From Pachyseris speciosa (taxonomy: Eukaryota > Cnidaria > Anthozoa > Scleractinia > Pachyseridae), in contig JAEMWC010000392.1 in NCBI GenBank assembly GCA_016490735.1, positions 680,001-744,000 on the forward strand: a stretch of 64,000 nucleotides of DNA, in the 5' to 3' direction. Of the stretch, positions 46,980-58,200 are shown one piece after another. The notes beneath the pieces are model-generated. The model was not told the origin of the DNA. It searched no databases and was given only the letters and a program-made list of their open reading frames with translations. The position numbers and the translations under genes were made by a program. Positions within the stretch are counted from its first letter, which is position 1. The number at the start of each line of letters is the position of its first letter.

Positions 46980-48576
46980 TTAATTGAATGAAAAGCGCTC
47001 GTTGACACCGTGGGGATTAAGAGTGCCAATTTGAAAGATTAGTTTTTGCTCGAGATTTTTACGGCTTTCCGTGGTACCTTGATGTAGGGAAAGGCCGGAG
47101 ATCGACATGTGTTGTTTGGAATGGTTAGGGAGATTAAAATGCCGAGCGACAGGTTTGGATGCGTCTTTGTCATCTTTCTCAACATCAAGAAGATGTTCTC
47201 GGAATCGGTCACCTAGTCGTCTTCCTGTTTCGCCGATGTATAACTTTTTGCATAATGTGCAGGTTATGCAATAGATAACATTTGCGGAGGTACACGTGAA
47301 ACGATCAGTGATCTTAACAGATCGCTTAGGGCCCGATATTTTGTCAGTGTTTTGAATGAAAGGACAAGTTTTGCATCGCGAGCGCGCGCATTTAAAAGTG
47401 CCAGGTTGTTCAGTCGTTTTGAATGCGCTTTTAACTAGAAAGTTACCTACATTTTTGTCGCGTTTGAATGAAATCAGTGGTGGTTCCGAAAAGATTCTAG
47501 CAGTTTCTGGATCATTTTGCAGTATCTTAAAGTTATTTAGAATGATGGCTTTAACTGGGTTATTATGCGGGTGAAATGTGAGGGTGAATGGAATTCTGTC
47601 ATTCTTTTCCTTTTGTGACGTCTGTAGTGCTGACTGTTGATCAATCTGCTGAGCGCGGTGATGGCCCGATTGAACTACAGAGTCAGGATAGCCACGTTTC
47701 TCGAAAAAATGGCACATTTCCTCTGATTTGTTGGAAAAATCAGAGTCATCATTACATAGACGTCGAAGTCTAAGAAATTGAGAATAGGGAATGGCATTTT
47801 TGACATGAGATGGGTGTGAGGATGAATACAACAAATAACTGTGAGAATCGGTGGGTTTGTAGTGCACACTGGTACATAAGCCGTTGCCGCTGATAAAAAC
47901 TTTGATATCAAGAAAGGCCAGGGAAGTTTCCGAAATTTCCCAGGTATATTTTAGAGCCGGGTGAAAGGAATTAACGGCGCTTATAAATTGATTGATTTCC
48001 TCCTTGCTAGACGAAATTGCGCCGATACAGTCGTCAATGTAGCGACCGTAGAGTTCAGGTTTAGGACCGTTGTACTGATTGAAAAATTGGTACTCGACGT
48101 ACCCTACAAAAAGATTGGCGTAGCTAGGTCCCATTTTTGTGCCCATCGCTACACCATTAATTTGCTTGTAATAGTTATCAGCGAAAGAAAAACAGTTAAG
48201 TGTTAAAACTAGTTCAGCTAGGCGGAGTAGCGTTTCCGAGCTAGGTTCCTTGACGGTGCGTTGATCGAAAAAATACTTAAGTGCTTGAAAAATACTTAAG
48301 TGCTTGAAGACCTTCGCCGTTAGGAATGACAGTGTATAGAGATGTAATATCCATGGTGAAAATTAGTTTGTCTTCGCCGGTGAAATTGAAATCGCGAAAA
48401 ATTTCAAGTGCGTGTTGACTGTCTTTAATGTAAGATGGCAAAGATTTGACGATGGGCGCCATAATCTTGTCTAAATAGCTAGAAATGAGTTCGGTAGGGC
48501 AACTACAGGCAGAAACGATAGGTCGACCCGGGTTGTTAAATATATAAAATATAAAATATATATATATAAAATCCAC
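46980..48576 (-). pseudogene. Penelope-like element: reverse transcriptase and GIY-YIG endonuclease, 5' truncated
   Basis: Minus strand. The first part, 48576 to about 48290, holds RT motifs (NNPGRPIVSAC, FTMDITSLYTVIPN). A 19-bp tandem duplication (48269-48306) shifts the frame. The second part, 48146-46980 (388 codons), continues with MGTKMGPSYANLFVG, GRYIDD (catalytic Asp pair) and SLAFLDIKV, then a Cys-rich linker (CARSRCKTCPF) and a GIY-YIG nuclease (VIYCITCTLCKKLYIGETG, RRLGDRFREHL). RT joined to GIY-YIG is diagnostic of Penelope-like elements. The N-terminal part is missing: homology stops at an inverted duplication. Endonuclease and distal RT look intact. Confidence 0.93.
48269..48306. 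repeat. 19-bp tandem duplication breaking the Penelope-like RT
   Basis: AAAAATACTTAAGTGCTTG occurs twice head to tail (48269-48287, 48288-48306). One extra copy shifts the frame by one and accounts for the only break seen between the two RT pieces. Confidence 0.9.
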
Positions 48577-48658
48577 AAACCTAACAACCCGGGTCGACCT
48601 ATCGTTTCTGCCTGTAGTTGCCCTACCGAACTCATTTCTAGCTATTTAGACAAGATTA
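48462..48658. repeat. Perfect 77-bp inverted duplication at the Penelope-like 5' break
   Basis: Positions 48462-48538 and 48582-48658 are identical inverted copies of RT coding DNA (centred on GGTCGACCCGGG- and CGAACTCATTTCTAG-type sequence), 77 of 77 by eye, separated by a 43-bp AT-rich spacer. The outer end merges into the palindrome array. Confidence 0.92.
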
Positions 48659-48940
48659 TTTTTTACAATTATGTAATTGTAAAAATGCAGCTTTTTTATG
48701 TAAAAAAGCTGCTTTTTTACAAATATATTTCTGTAAAAAAGCTGCTTTTTTACAAAAATATATTTCTGTAGAAAAGCTGTTTTTTTTTACAATTATATAA
48801 TTGTAAAAAAGCTGCTTTTTTACAATTATGTAATTGTAAAAAAGCTGCTTTTTTACAAAAATATATTTCTGTAAAAAAGCTGTTTCTTTACAATTATATA
48901 ATTGTAAAAAAGCAGCTTTTTTACACAGACCGTTTTTTTA
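48650..48940. repeat. Array of GTAAAAAAGCWGCTTTTTTAC palindromes
   Basis: Eight units of this 21-bp palindrome, some with one or two changes, are separated by 12-14-bp spacers that are themselves palindromic (AATTATATAATT). The period is about 33-34 bp. The array ends at ACAGACCGTTTTTTTACACA. Confidence 0.9.
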
Positions 48941-48941
48941 C

Positions 48942-48945
<4 letters not shown>

Positions 48946-49016
<71 letters not shown>
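48946..49016. repeat. (AT)n array
   Basis: About 35 AT units directly after the palindrome island. Confidence 0.95.
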
Positions 49017-49018
<2 letters not shown>

Positions 49019-50035
49019 AGCCGAACTTTTCAAAACCAGGCTCATGAAAATTTGAGGGGTTTTAGAACTTTCTTTATCAATACCTCGGTTTATCAAAAGG
49101 GAGACTTGCATTTAGGCCCGTTATGAGCCTACAGTCTCTGTCAAAGGGAAGACGAAGAATACATGTTATTTATCTTGCAATTAGACATGAAATTGACGTG
49201 ACCTCTGACATGAGAATTTTGGTGCGTTAGTCGGCCAAATCTCTCTAGAATACGCTCTTTCTGACGGCAAAGTTAGCTTTGGAATTAGCGGCATCGATTT
49301 AGGCGAAGTATAGCAGCGTTTTCAACCGAGCGTTCGTGATTGCTACGAAGAATCACAGCTAATTATTGTCGAATTTTATTTGTGTAAATTATCGCTCGAT
49401 TTTGTGATCACTTCTGACACCGGAAACCAGTCATTATGACACTTTCACACTATCACATCACTAGCTTAAGATCGATAAATTTGCGAGGGCGGAAACTAGT
49501 CAAAAAAGTGTTCAAACTTACGCTTTTTGCAGACAAATTCCCAGCCATGCCTTGTGCTTTTGGGGAAACTTCATGAGGTCCCGGATGTTTACTGTCCGTG
49601 TTAGCGAGGAGCTGTTGACGACAATCTAGCCACAGCATTTTTACTAAGTCTTTAGCATGCTCCAAATTCTACACCAGTTTCTCTCCCTGAGCCTTGAAAT
49701 GATCACCGACACCTACTTTCTGAGGCTAAAGACTTGTTACCTCTCAAAGCAGAGCTCTCAATATCCCTGCATTTTTCCAGCAGTACCGCCCGGGTAAACA
49801 AAGTACTCGTTTAGCAAATAACTGCACAGCAGGATATTAGACGAGGCAGACACTGCACCTCGCAAGACTTTCTCCCTCACTGGACTTAATGATGTCCTAA
49901 GGAATACTCTGCTCTAGGAGGCCAACGGAAAATCAAACTCTAACGACGCCATTGCGAGCTAACTGACCGCGCGAAGACTTCAAATGCACGTTTCTTTCTT
50001 TGAGAGAGAGTGGAAACTAACTGACAAAAAAAATT

Positions 50036-50080
50036 GGAGGGGATGGGGGGGGGGGTGGGGGGGTGGGGGGGGAGTGGGGA
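50036..50080 (+). repeat. G-rich tract with long G runs
   Basis: GGAGGGGATGGGGGGGGGGG followed by more runs of 7-9 G separated by single T or A. Strong G-quadruplex potential on the plus strand, 550 bp before the CCDC171 start. Confidence 0.85.
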
Positions 50081-50251
50081 TAAGACCTTAATGCAAAGTT
50101 TAAGTCAGGGACAGTTTCTTTCTCCTCTTCTAATTATTAATGTAGCTAGCATGCCCCCCGCCCCGTCCAAAAAAGATAAAAAAGAAAAAGAGTGAGAGAC
50201 ATGTAATAGGAGTTAGTATGGACTCCAGTAGCCCTGTTTTGAAAACTCCAG

Positions 50252-50306
<55 letters not shown>

Positions 50307-50341
50307 CACTTAGTTGATGATTTCTGTTCCCAAATTATCCT

Positions 50342-50432
<91 letters not shown>
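50252..50432. repeat. Two long (TA)n arrays
   Basis: TA arrays at about 50252-50301 and 50347-50432, separated by 45 bp of unique sequence. Tyr-Ile repeat frames over them are artefacts. Confidence 0.95.
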
Positions 50433-50435
<3 letters not shown>

Positions 50436-50631
50436 TATGAGCGGGAAAATATGGTCAGCGGTAACATCCCACAACACAAATTGCGCTTTTGAACTTTCCG
50501 TTGAAGCTTCCCTATTTTTGCAGCACATTGTGGTGAAAACAAAAGACAAACAAATGCTTTTCTAATGGATGTAACTTAAAGCACCGTCTTGTAACACGCT
50601 AGTTACTCGGAAATGGTGTAAATCATGCGAA

Positions 50632-53600
50632 ATGGCGACGAGTGATTGGAGTTCTACGTACACCGACCGCACGTCAGTCGATCGTCCGGCAAGCGCATCG
50701 CTTTCTCCCATTCCTGTTTCAACGGGCTCACCTCCTGACAGTGGCAATAGTTCGCCGAATTCTCCTGTATTTGCTGAAGATGTAAGTACACTGATAATCC
50801 CCATAACTTTCTCTTGTAAAGGTACGTTAGCTTTTCTCGCGGAATTCGAGGAAACCGTGCTAGTGCGTCCAAGAACAGGGTAGCTTAATGGGTTTCCACA
50901 GCTTACAAACTTCATACAGTTTCACTTTCACTTTTTCTCAAGTACCCTCAACTTCCCTCACTCACATGTTACTTGGTATTTGTTACTGAGGGTATAAAAA
51001 AGCATAAAATGTTGATTTCGCAATAAGGAATAATTTAATTTATCCACGGTTTCAAGCGTCACACATTGTTGACTAATTCGCTTCAGCAGTTTGTTTAAGC
51101 TGACCTAATTATGTAAAACACGTTGACGTTTGACCGGCAAATACAGTTTAGTTAGCATGCTGACATCCAAAGGGTTTACCATCATAACCTTACAGTAGTA
51201 TTTTTGTTAAACTCTCAGTGGTAATTACATGAACAAAAGAAACTCTTAAATATGGTTAGTTGTGATTAATTAAACACCTGCCAAAAGGCACTTAGACCCA
51301 ATTAGAAACAAACATGTACAGTACCAAATCATTTGAAAGTTGGGGCTGCGTATTGTGTGACTTATCTGGCCACTGGGCTAGTGACCTTTAGAAATCTGCT
51401 AGCCCACAACACATCTCAATAGCCCAAGCTCCTTTCCAGGATCTTTCTTCATCACACCTTACCTTGTTCACACCTTCTGCAAATTGAACAGAGCATTTTT
51501 CCCATGTTGTTCACGACGTGATATTAGGGACCTTAAGCGACGACGACGGCAATGAAAACGTCATTTTAAAATATAACTTCTCGTTTCTGTAACACTTTCG
51601 CGGTTATTCCAATGTGTTTAACTTGGAAAATACTGGCGATATGTCCAGAAACTAAAATACTAGGAACGACGTCAAAGTAAGAAAAGAGATAGATAAATTT
51701 GCCGTCATGCGCTCTTGTTCTAGAGAAAACCAAGAATTTGGACATTTCACGTTATTGTTTTGCAGAGGACAGCAAAGAAATGTACCAAAATGTAAAACGC
51801 ACGTGCAGAGCGATTGTTTTTGTTCATTAAACCTATTGTTTTGTGGTGTTCTTGTTGTCGTTGTCGTCCTCATTGCTTAAGGTCCCTATTCAAGCCATCC
51901 GAACATTACTTTTCACGAATGGATTGAATGCTCTTTTTATGTTTATCATTTTTGTATATTTCTTCGTTTCGTTCAAATTCATTTTCAATTACCTTAGCCT
52001 GTTTGGGTGGTTGGTGGTTTAAAGTTAAACAGAAATCTCTCCATCTGTGATTGAAGTTTCTCTGAAATGTCATCAAGTGCAAGGTGGTTGACACCTAAAG
52101 AGACGATCACCTGGAATGGTAGTTTTTAATACCATGTTTATTGTCATTCTCATCAAAACTTTATGTAATTGGTCTTCTTACTGGTTGTCAAGTGAAAGAT
52201 AATAATTTATTGAATAAAATATAATTTGTTTCTTGAATTCTACTAGCCTACAGACTACTGGACATGTGACTTTTACTAGCCTGAGTCCATTTTTACTAGC
52301 CTCGGACCGTCAGGCTAATGGAGATGTTGAACCCTGGACCCAGGGTGCTTACCATTTGTATTGAAAACCCAGTAATTCCGGGGAGAATTCAAATGGAATG
52401 GTTCATCCTGATGGAATGTTAAATCAGAAAAAAAGTAATACCTTTTGAGGTATTACTTTTTCTCACTTTTGGCAGAATTCCCATACCATTTGTACACACT
52501 TACCAGTGCCAGGCTCCTCACAGCAAAACTTTTTGTTTTTTTGTTGATACACAGAAACTTCAGATCAAATTATACAGTTCAATCTGTTCTGTTCCCTTTG
52601 TGCAAAAAGATGCAGTTCCATTTGTCCAAGAAAAGAAAAATACCAAAAATTCCTTTTAAATAGTATGTGCTTCAAAACTCTGAATATTACCTACCACTTC
52701 AGTTAATATCTTTCAAATATCTTTCATTGTTATATACCTAGACTTTCACTCAACAAAACAAGCATTGCGATTGGTTGATTCCTGGTCACGTGTCCCTGAC
52801 CAAATTCAAATGTATCCCGATCGGGATACAATTCCGCAGTTGTTGCCCGCGCGCAGGATACAACAGCACGTGATTAGTGCATGACTAAAAAGTGGCATGA
52901 TTTTCAGCACGTGCTCACATCAGCTTGGTTGACGACGGTGGACCTGAGAACACTGCCAATTTTCAGTTTAAACCAACAATAATACAAAAGTTATGGAACC
53001 TGAGACTAGAAGGAAACGTTTTTCTCCAGTATCACCCGAAGAAATTCAGCATCTAATAGGAAGAAAAGATTCAGAAATTAAAAAAGGCATATTCTACTTT
53101 TTCAGGTACTTTTAGCCATTTGTACTTTGTTCATTCAGCAGGCTTGTGAACAAAGACGTGTTCTTGTAATGCTGTCTTTGTTTGTTTGTCAGTTCATTTT
53201 GCTGTGGTTGTTGAAGGGAACGTCTCGGTATATAACAAAGCACTTAATGTATGATCCCTCGGGAAACTAGTTAGTTTTGTTTTCCCTTGAGTCCTGATGT
53301 TTCCCTCGACTACGTCTCGGGAAACATCAGGACTCTTGGGAAAACAAAACTAACTGTTTCCCTCGGGACCATACATTAAGTGTATAATATATATAGTTAC
53401 TTCATGATGATCACCCTGTTATAAGCTAGTATTCCATCTTGAAGGAGAATTAGTCCCAAATCACTGTAATATGGTGGGTATCTGATAAACTGACAGCCAT
53501 TTCATTCAGGAGAAGTTGTAATACTTGTAGCTGCTTCATGCTTAAGATGCTATGAGAACTGCAGTGGCTAGATGTAGTTTCGCATTGGTCACAGGCAGAA

Positions 53601-54622
53601 ATGAGCTATGAGGTGCTGTACTGGACAATATTGGAAACATTCCTTATACATGCTAAGCTTGGATGTAGTGTGACATGTAGTGTGACATATTTATTATGGT
53701 CATTGTCATTTAACCATGCCAAAATCTAAATAGGTAAACCAGGAGCCCATTACTAGGAGCGTACAACTCCCATACTAAGCCTATGTCACAGCATTTTAAC
53801 AGACCAATCTATTTTTAGACTATCTTTTCCCGCGAAAAAGGACAGCAAGGGCGGTGACAGCAACGAGAAAGCCACAAAAGAATAGTTTTAATGAGCGAAA
53901 ACAAAGGCTCTGTACGTGTAGATACTTGTGGCACGTGCAACGACTTGTAATTGGTCATTGGACTCCTGTGGGAGTCTGATTTTCGTGGGAAATTCAATCT
54001 AAAAATAAATTGGTCTGTGAAAACGCCGTGACAGTAATATAGGGCAGTTGTACGCTCCTGGTGATGGGCTCCTGGTAAACATGCCTTACCTACTTCATAT
54101 TGTGATTGGTCATTGTTAATTAACCATGCCAAAATCTGTTAAATAAACATGCTCTACTTCCTCTATATTTTATGTTGTCCTACAAAACTAATTACAACGA
54201 TGTCACAACTAAAATACTAGGATACTAAAATACTAAATACTTAAATACTGATGCTGGTAATATTGTCCTGTATGGTGCCTCGTAATGGCCAGTTCCATCA
54301 GTTTAACTGCATCTGCCAGCTGTCTCATGTTTTTAGAGTATTGAACAAGCTGAAGACATGGATGAGATTCCCAGGAACAGCGACCAAGCAGCTGAATATG
54401 AGAGAGAAATCCAGGAGCTCAGGTGGCAAATCAAGCAGTTGCAAGATGCTGGCAATCTCAAGGATTATTCTGGTAAAGCATTTTTATTATTTTTATATTG
54501 TGTTATAAATACATACCCACCTTTTCAATACTTAGTAGTTGGAAAAAGTTTCAAGCTTTCACCAGATGGACAAATACTGGTAACCCAGTCATGAGCTCCC
54601 ATGGAATTGGAAAACAGTCATC

Positions 54623-54691
<69 letters not shown>

Positions 54692-55144
54692 CTATCCTGT
54701 ATGACATGCCCATCCACACAGATAGAACAATAACAGCAAATTGCCCAGACATTGTGATCAAGAATAAGCAGGAAAACAAGTGCACCTTAATTGACGTGGC
54801 CATACCATTGGACAAAAACACTTCCATTAAAGTATCAGAGAAACTGTCTAAATACAAAGATCTGGAGGTAGAAATATCCCGTATGTGGCAGATGAGAACA
54901 GTGGTAATCCCTGTTGTCATAGGTGCCCTTGGAGTTATTAAGAAAGGCACTGAAAAACATTTGCGCGAAATCCCAGGCAACAATAGCCTACATGAAATCC
55001 AGAAAACAGCACTTCTGGGAACAGCACATATTCTGAGAAAGGTCCTCTCAATCAAGTAAATTGAACAAACACTCCTCTAGTGCCTTAGAACCATGGTTTG
55101 GTTCTGGCCCTAGAAGGTACATGTGGACAAGTAATTAAGTGAAG

Positions 55145-55222
<78 letters not shown>

Positions 55223-58200
55223 TTAATTATCCTCTCCCTGTTGAGGCTGTTCAGGGATAATTCAAAGAAACCTAACGTGATAAGAATCCTAACTGGCTGG
55301 AGGCAAACCAGTTGGCTATTTACAAGGATGACCAAGGCGTTGAACCGGGGACTACCCTGAACAACACCAGTTAGTGGCCAGTGCGGGATTTGAACCTGGT
55401 GCAACTGCATTGAAAATCCAGCGCCCTAACTGCTTGGCCATCCTGCCTCCATTATCATGTTCACAAAACAGTCTAAGAACAGGGGAGCCAAGGGATATAC
55501 AGCTTTAGTTGTGCCAAAACCTTGATTGATTGATTGAACAAATGCTATGCATCTGCCACAAAATAGAACAGACTTCGAGAGCTTGTGGAATCCAGCCATC
55601 TATGGACATATATTAAGTGCCACTAGCCACAGAGAAACATTGGACAATTGCAGTTTGTTGTTTTTCCATCAAATTGCTTTTAAAGTGCTCATGAATTAAA
55701 ATTTGTTTTGTTGCTTTATATAGTGTTAAAAATGGTTATGTTAAAAAAACCATTCTTTTTGTTTGTTTGGTTACTTGTATGTAACAAGTTTATTACTATA
55801 TAAAGAAAAAGCTAAATGCTATCTACATTTAGTATAAATCTACTAATGTTCTACATGTATCACGGATGCCATTCTCTGATTGGCTACACTACTCGCTACC
55901 TATTCTGTAATAGATAGTGAGTAGCAATATTGAAAACAAAATGGTGGCCTTTTCTTTGCATTTTCGAAGTGTCTGTGAGGAGGATTTAGATCATTTACTT
56001 GTTTAGATTTGAGTGACTAGTAGATTTATACTAAAACAAGAGGCTGCAGGTAGCCTAATGCTCTGGCCTACCCTTGAACCCATTTCCGGTTTAAAGGTCA
56101 CTAACTGGAGGCGTCAAATTCCACCATACAACAGAATATTTGAAGGGCTAAGAGCATAAACTGCCTATGTGTAGTTTTAGGTTGTTTTTCAATTTTCCTC
56201 AGAAATGAAACAAATTTTTGTATGTGACCTGCAAGCAAATCGATTCAAAAACATTGTCCAGTATTTTTATTCACTGATTTTTGTTTCATTTCCGAGGAAA
56301 ATCGAAAAACGACCTAAAATTACACATGGGCAGTTTATGCTCTAAGCCCTTCAATTGAGTTGAACTCATTTGTAGGCGTATTAATATTCATGTGCAAAGT
56401 GAATTACCTGAAGAGCATGTGAAATGATTGACAGGTAGAAGGATTGTTTGAAAGTGTGACCTAGACTATACGTTTGGCGGTTAAAACATTAATATTATTT
56501 AAGTTTTATTGATAGGAAACTTATGTGGCTTTGAGGTGTCGATTGCTAGCTAAATTTAATTGAAACTCGCAAGCCTGGTGGTCGAAAGACGTCATTTTAA
56601 GTCTGGAGACCCGCAAGTCAGACACTTCTCAAAGTAACCAGTGGTGTTTCTCTGTGCTTGCCAAACGTGAAGAGATTTAAGTTGACTCCCGGAACAAATC
56701 AGCGTTTTGCAGTACAAAGTACTGAGCCAGGCGAGACAGTCTGAAAGCAACTCTCTTCTTAAAAGCGGCCCACATTTGAAAGTCTTGGCCCATTTGCCAA
56801 AGGTTGCCATGCTAGACATTCGGAGAGGAGAGTTGTTTTTTGACTTAGGCGAAAAAAAATCTGATGTTTGAAGATGTATTGCCTGCATTCAAGAGGCCAT
56901 TTTATGCCCACAACTCAATGCGACCACAGAGGGCACTGTCTCCTTGAAAAGTTCACACAAGGAATGGAAATGAATATTCGCTCGGCTACGGTGGGAAAAT
57001 TTTCACTTTGGAACAGAAACATTATGGAGAATTCATCTAAGAGTTGGAAATCGGCAAGATGAGCTGAGTATCTTGGAAAACAGTGCAAGGAAAAGTTTCT
57101 TTGCCGCACGCAGCAAGTATTCAAAGCACAAAAGTCGTGACAAAGTGACAGCACCCTCTGTCTGGTTATGTGAACACATGTAGAGATAAACATGCTGGTG
57201 GATTTTAAAATATAAATCACTTTTACATTGATTAACTCGGTTAGTTCGCTTATATAGAGTCTTGTAAACATCAACAAAAAGTATTTTCATGCGAAATTAA
57301 CAGTGAAAAGCATTTTCACCCAAGATAAACAGTTACAATTATTTTCATGCGAGTTGTGTGATGCATGAAAGCCCATTGTGTGCAATTAAATTTCACAATT
57401 CAATATACTGGGTATGCAAATTTTCTACGGTTTCAAGCTAAAGAATATCTTCAGAACTAGTTAAGTGTTTTGTCCAAATTCTTTCACTGTCATCATTTAC
57501 TTTGATTTTAATACCATTTTCGTTCCATATCTTCCATTTGATGATGAAAATGAATCCATCGACAACGTCTCTCAATGGCCGAAACCACGCAAAACTTACT
57601 ATTCTGAAAGCCCTGTTTAGAAATGAAAAATGACGGAAAATGCACTGTTTTCCAAGATACTCAGCTCATCGAAAGTGGACTGACTTGTCATCTTGCCGAT
57701 TTCCCTGTCTTAGATGAATTCTCCGTAATGTTTCCGTTCCGAAGTGAAAATTTTCCCACCACAGCTGAGCGAATATTCATTTCCAGTCCTTGCGAGAACT
57801 TTTCAAGGAGACAGTGCCCTCTGTGGTCGCATTGAATTATGGGCATAAAGTGGCTTCTCAAACGTGGGCAATACGTCTTCAAACATCAGATTTTTTTTGC
57901 CTAAGTTTTCTTTTTGCCAACTTATCGCTTTCAATAAAAGAAATTATGTTTGGCATTATTAACAACGATTCTAAATTCTGTTTAGCCCTCAATCATTTAG
58001 TCATTATAGGAAAGTATTTTCCTTATGTAAAAGCTCTTAACGGTAAATTTTACATCTTTAATGAATTTGTTTCCCTAGCTCGTGATAAAATTAGTCTAGA
58101 AAAATATATTTCTTGTACGACTGGTCATGAAAAAGATTTTAGAACAAAATGGTCTGTTTTTGCGTCTCTTTTAAATATGTTATGAAATTCTGTTTACTTA

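Larger units (their letters stand above)
45681..48945. mobile_element. Palindrome island with GTAAAAAA core, enclosing a Penelope-like element
   Basis: The borders are inverted copies: TATATATGTGGCGTAAAAAA and onward (ACGGT) at the left, the complement of CCGTTTTTTTACACAACATA at the right. From 45770 to 46190 two direct units of about 200 bp start with GTAAAGAAACGGTCCGAGCG or close variants. At 46162-46359 a related unit forms a near-perfect palindrome. At 46678-46792 and 48650-48940 there are about twelve palindromes of the form GTAAAAAAGCWGCTTTTTTAC spaced by AT-rich palindromic spacers (AATTATATAATT or AAAAATATATTTCT). No coding sequence other than the captured Penelope-like element is present. 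I do not recognise the family. Confidence 0.65.
49020..50631. other. Region upstream of CCDC171
   Basis: No gene recognised. A minus-strand frame at 49453-49665 (MEHAKDLVKMLWL) is followed by a good donor-like GTAAGT near 49527 and could be a small exon of something, but no partner was found. The region also has G-rich and AT arrays listed separately. Confidence 0.4.

Noticed and set aside
49453..49665. First exon of a separate gene on the minus strand
   Set aside because: A good donor-like GTAAGT exists, but no downstream exon or recognisable family was found.
50310..50565. Tyr-Ile repeat proteins on both strands
   Set aside because: They are translations of (TA)n arrays.
53815..54132. 105-codon minus-strand protein
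   Set aside because: It spans the right arm of a fold-back element and has no known motif.
56592..57882. Conserved small protein family (LEKFxQGxEMNIRSA)
   Set aside because: The matching frames lie in the two arms of one fold-back element, so likeness comes from the inverted repeat.
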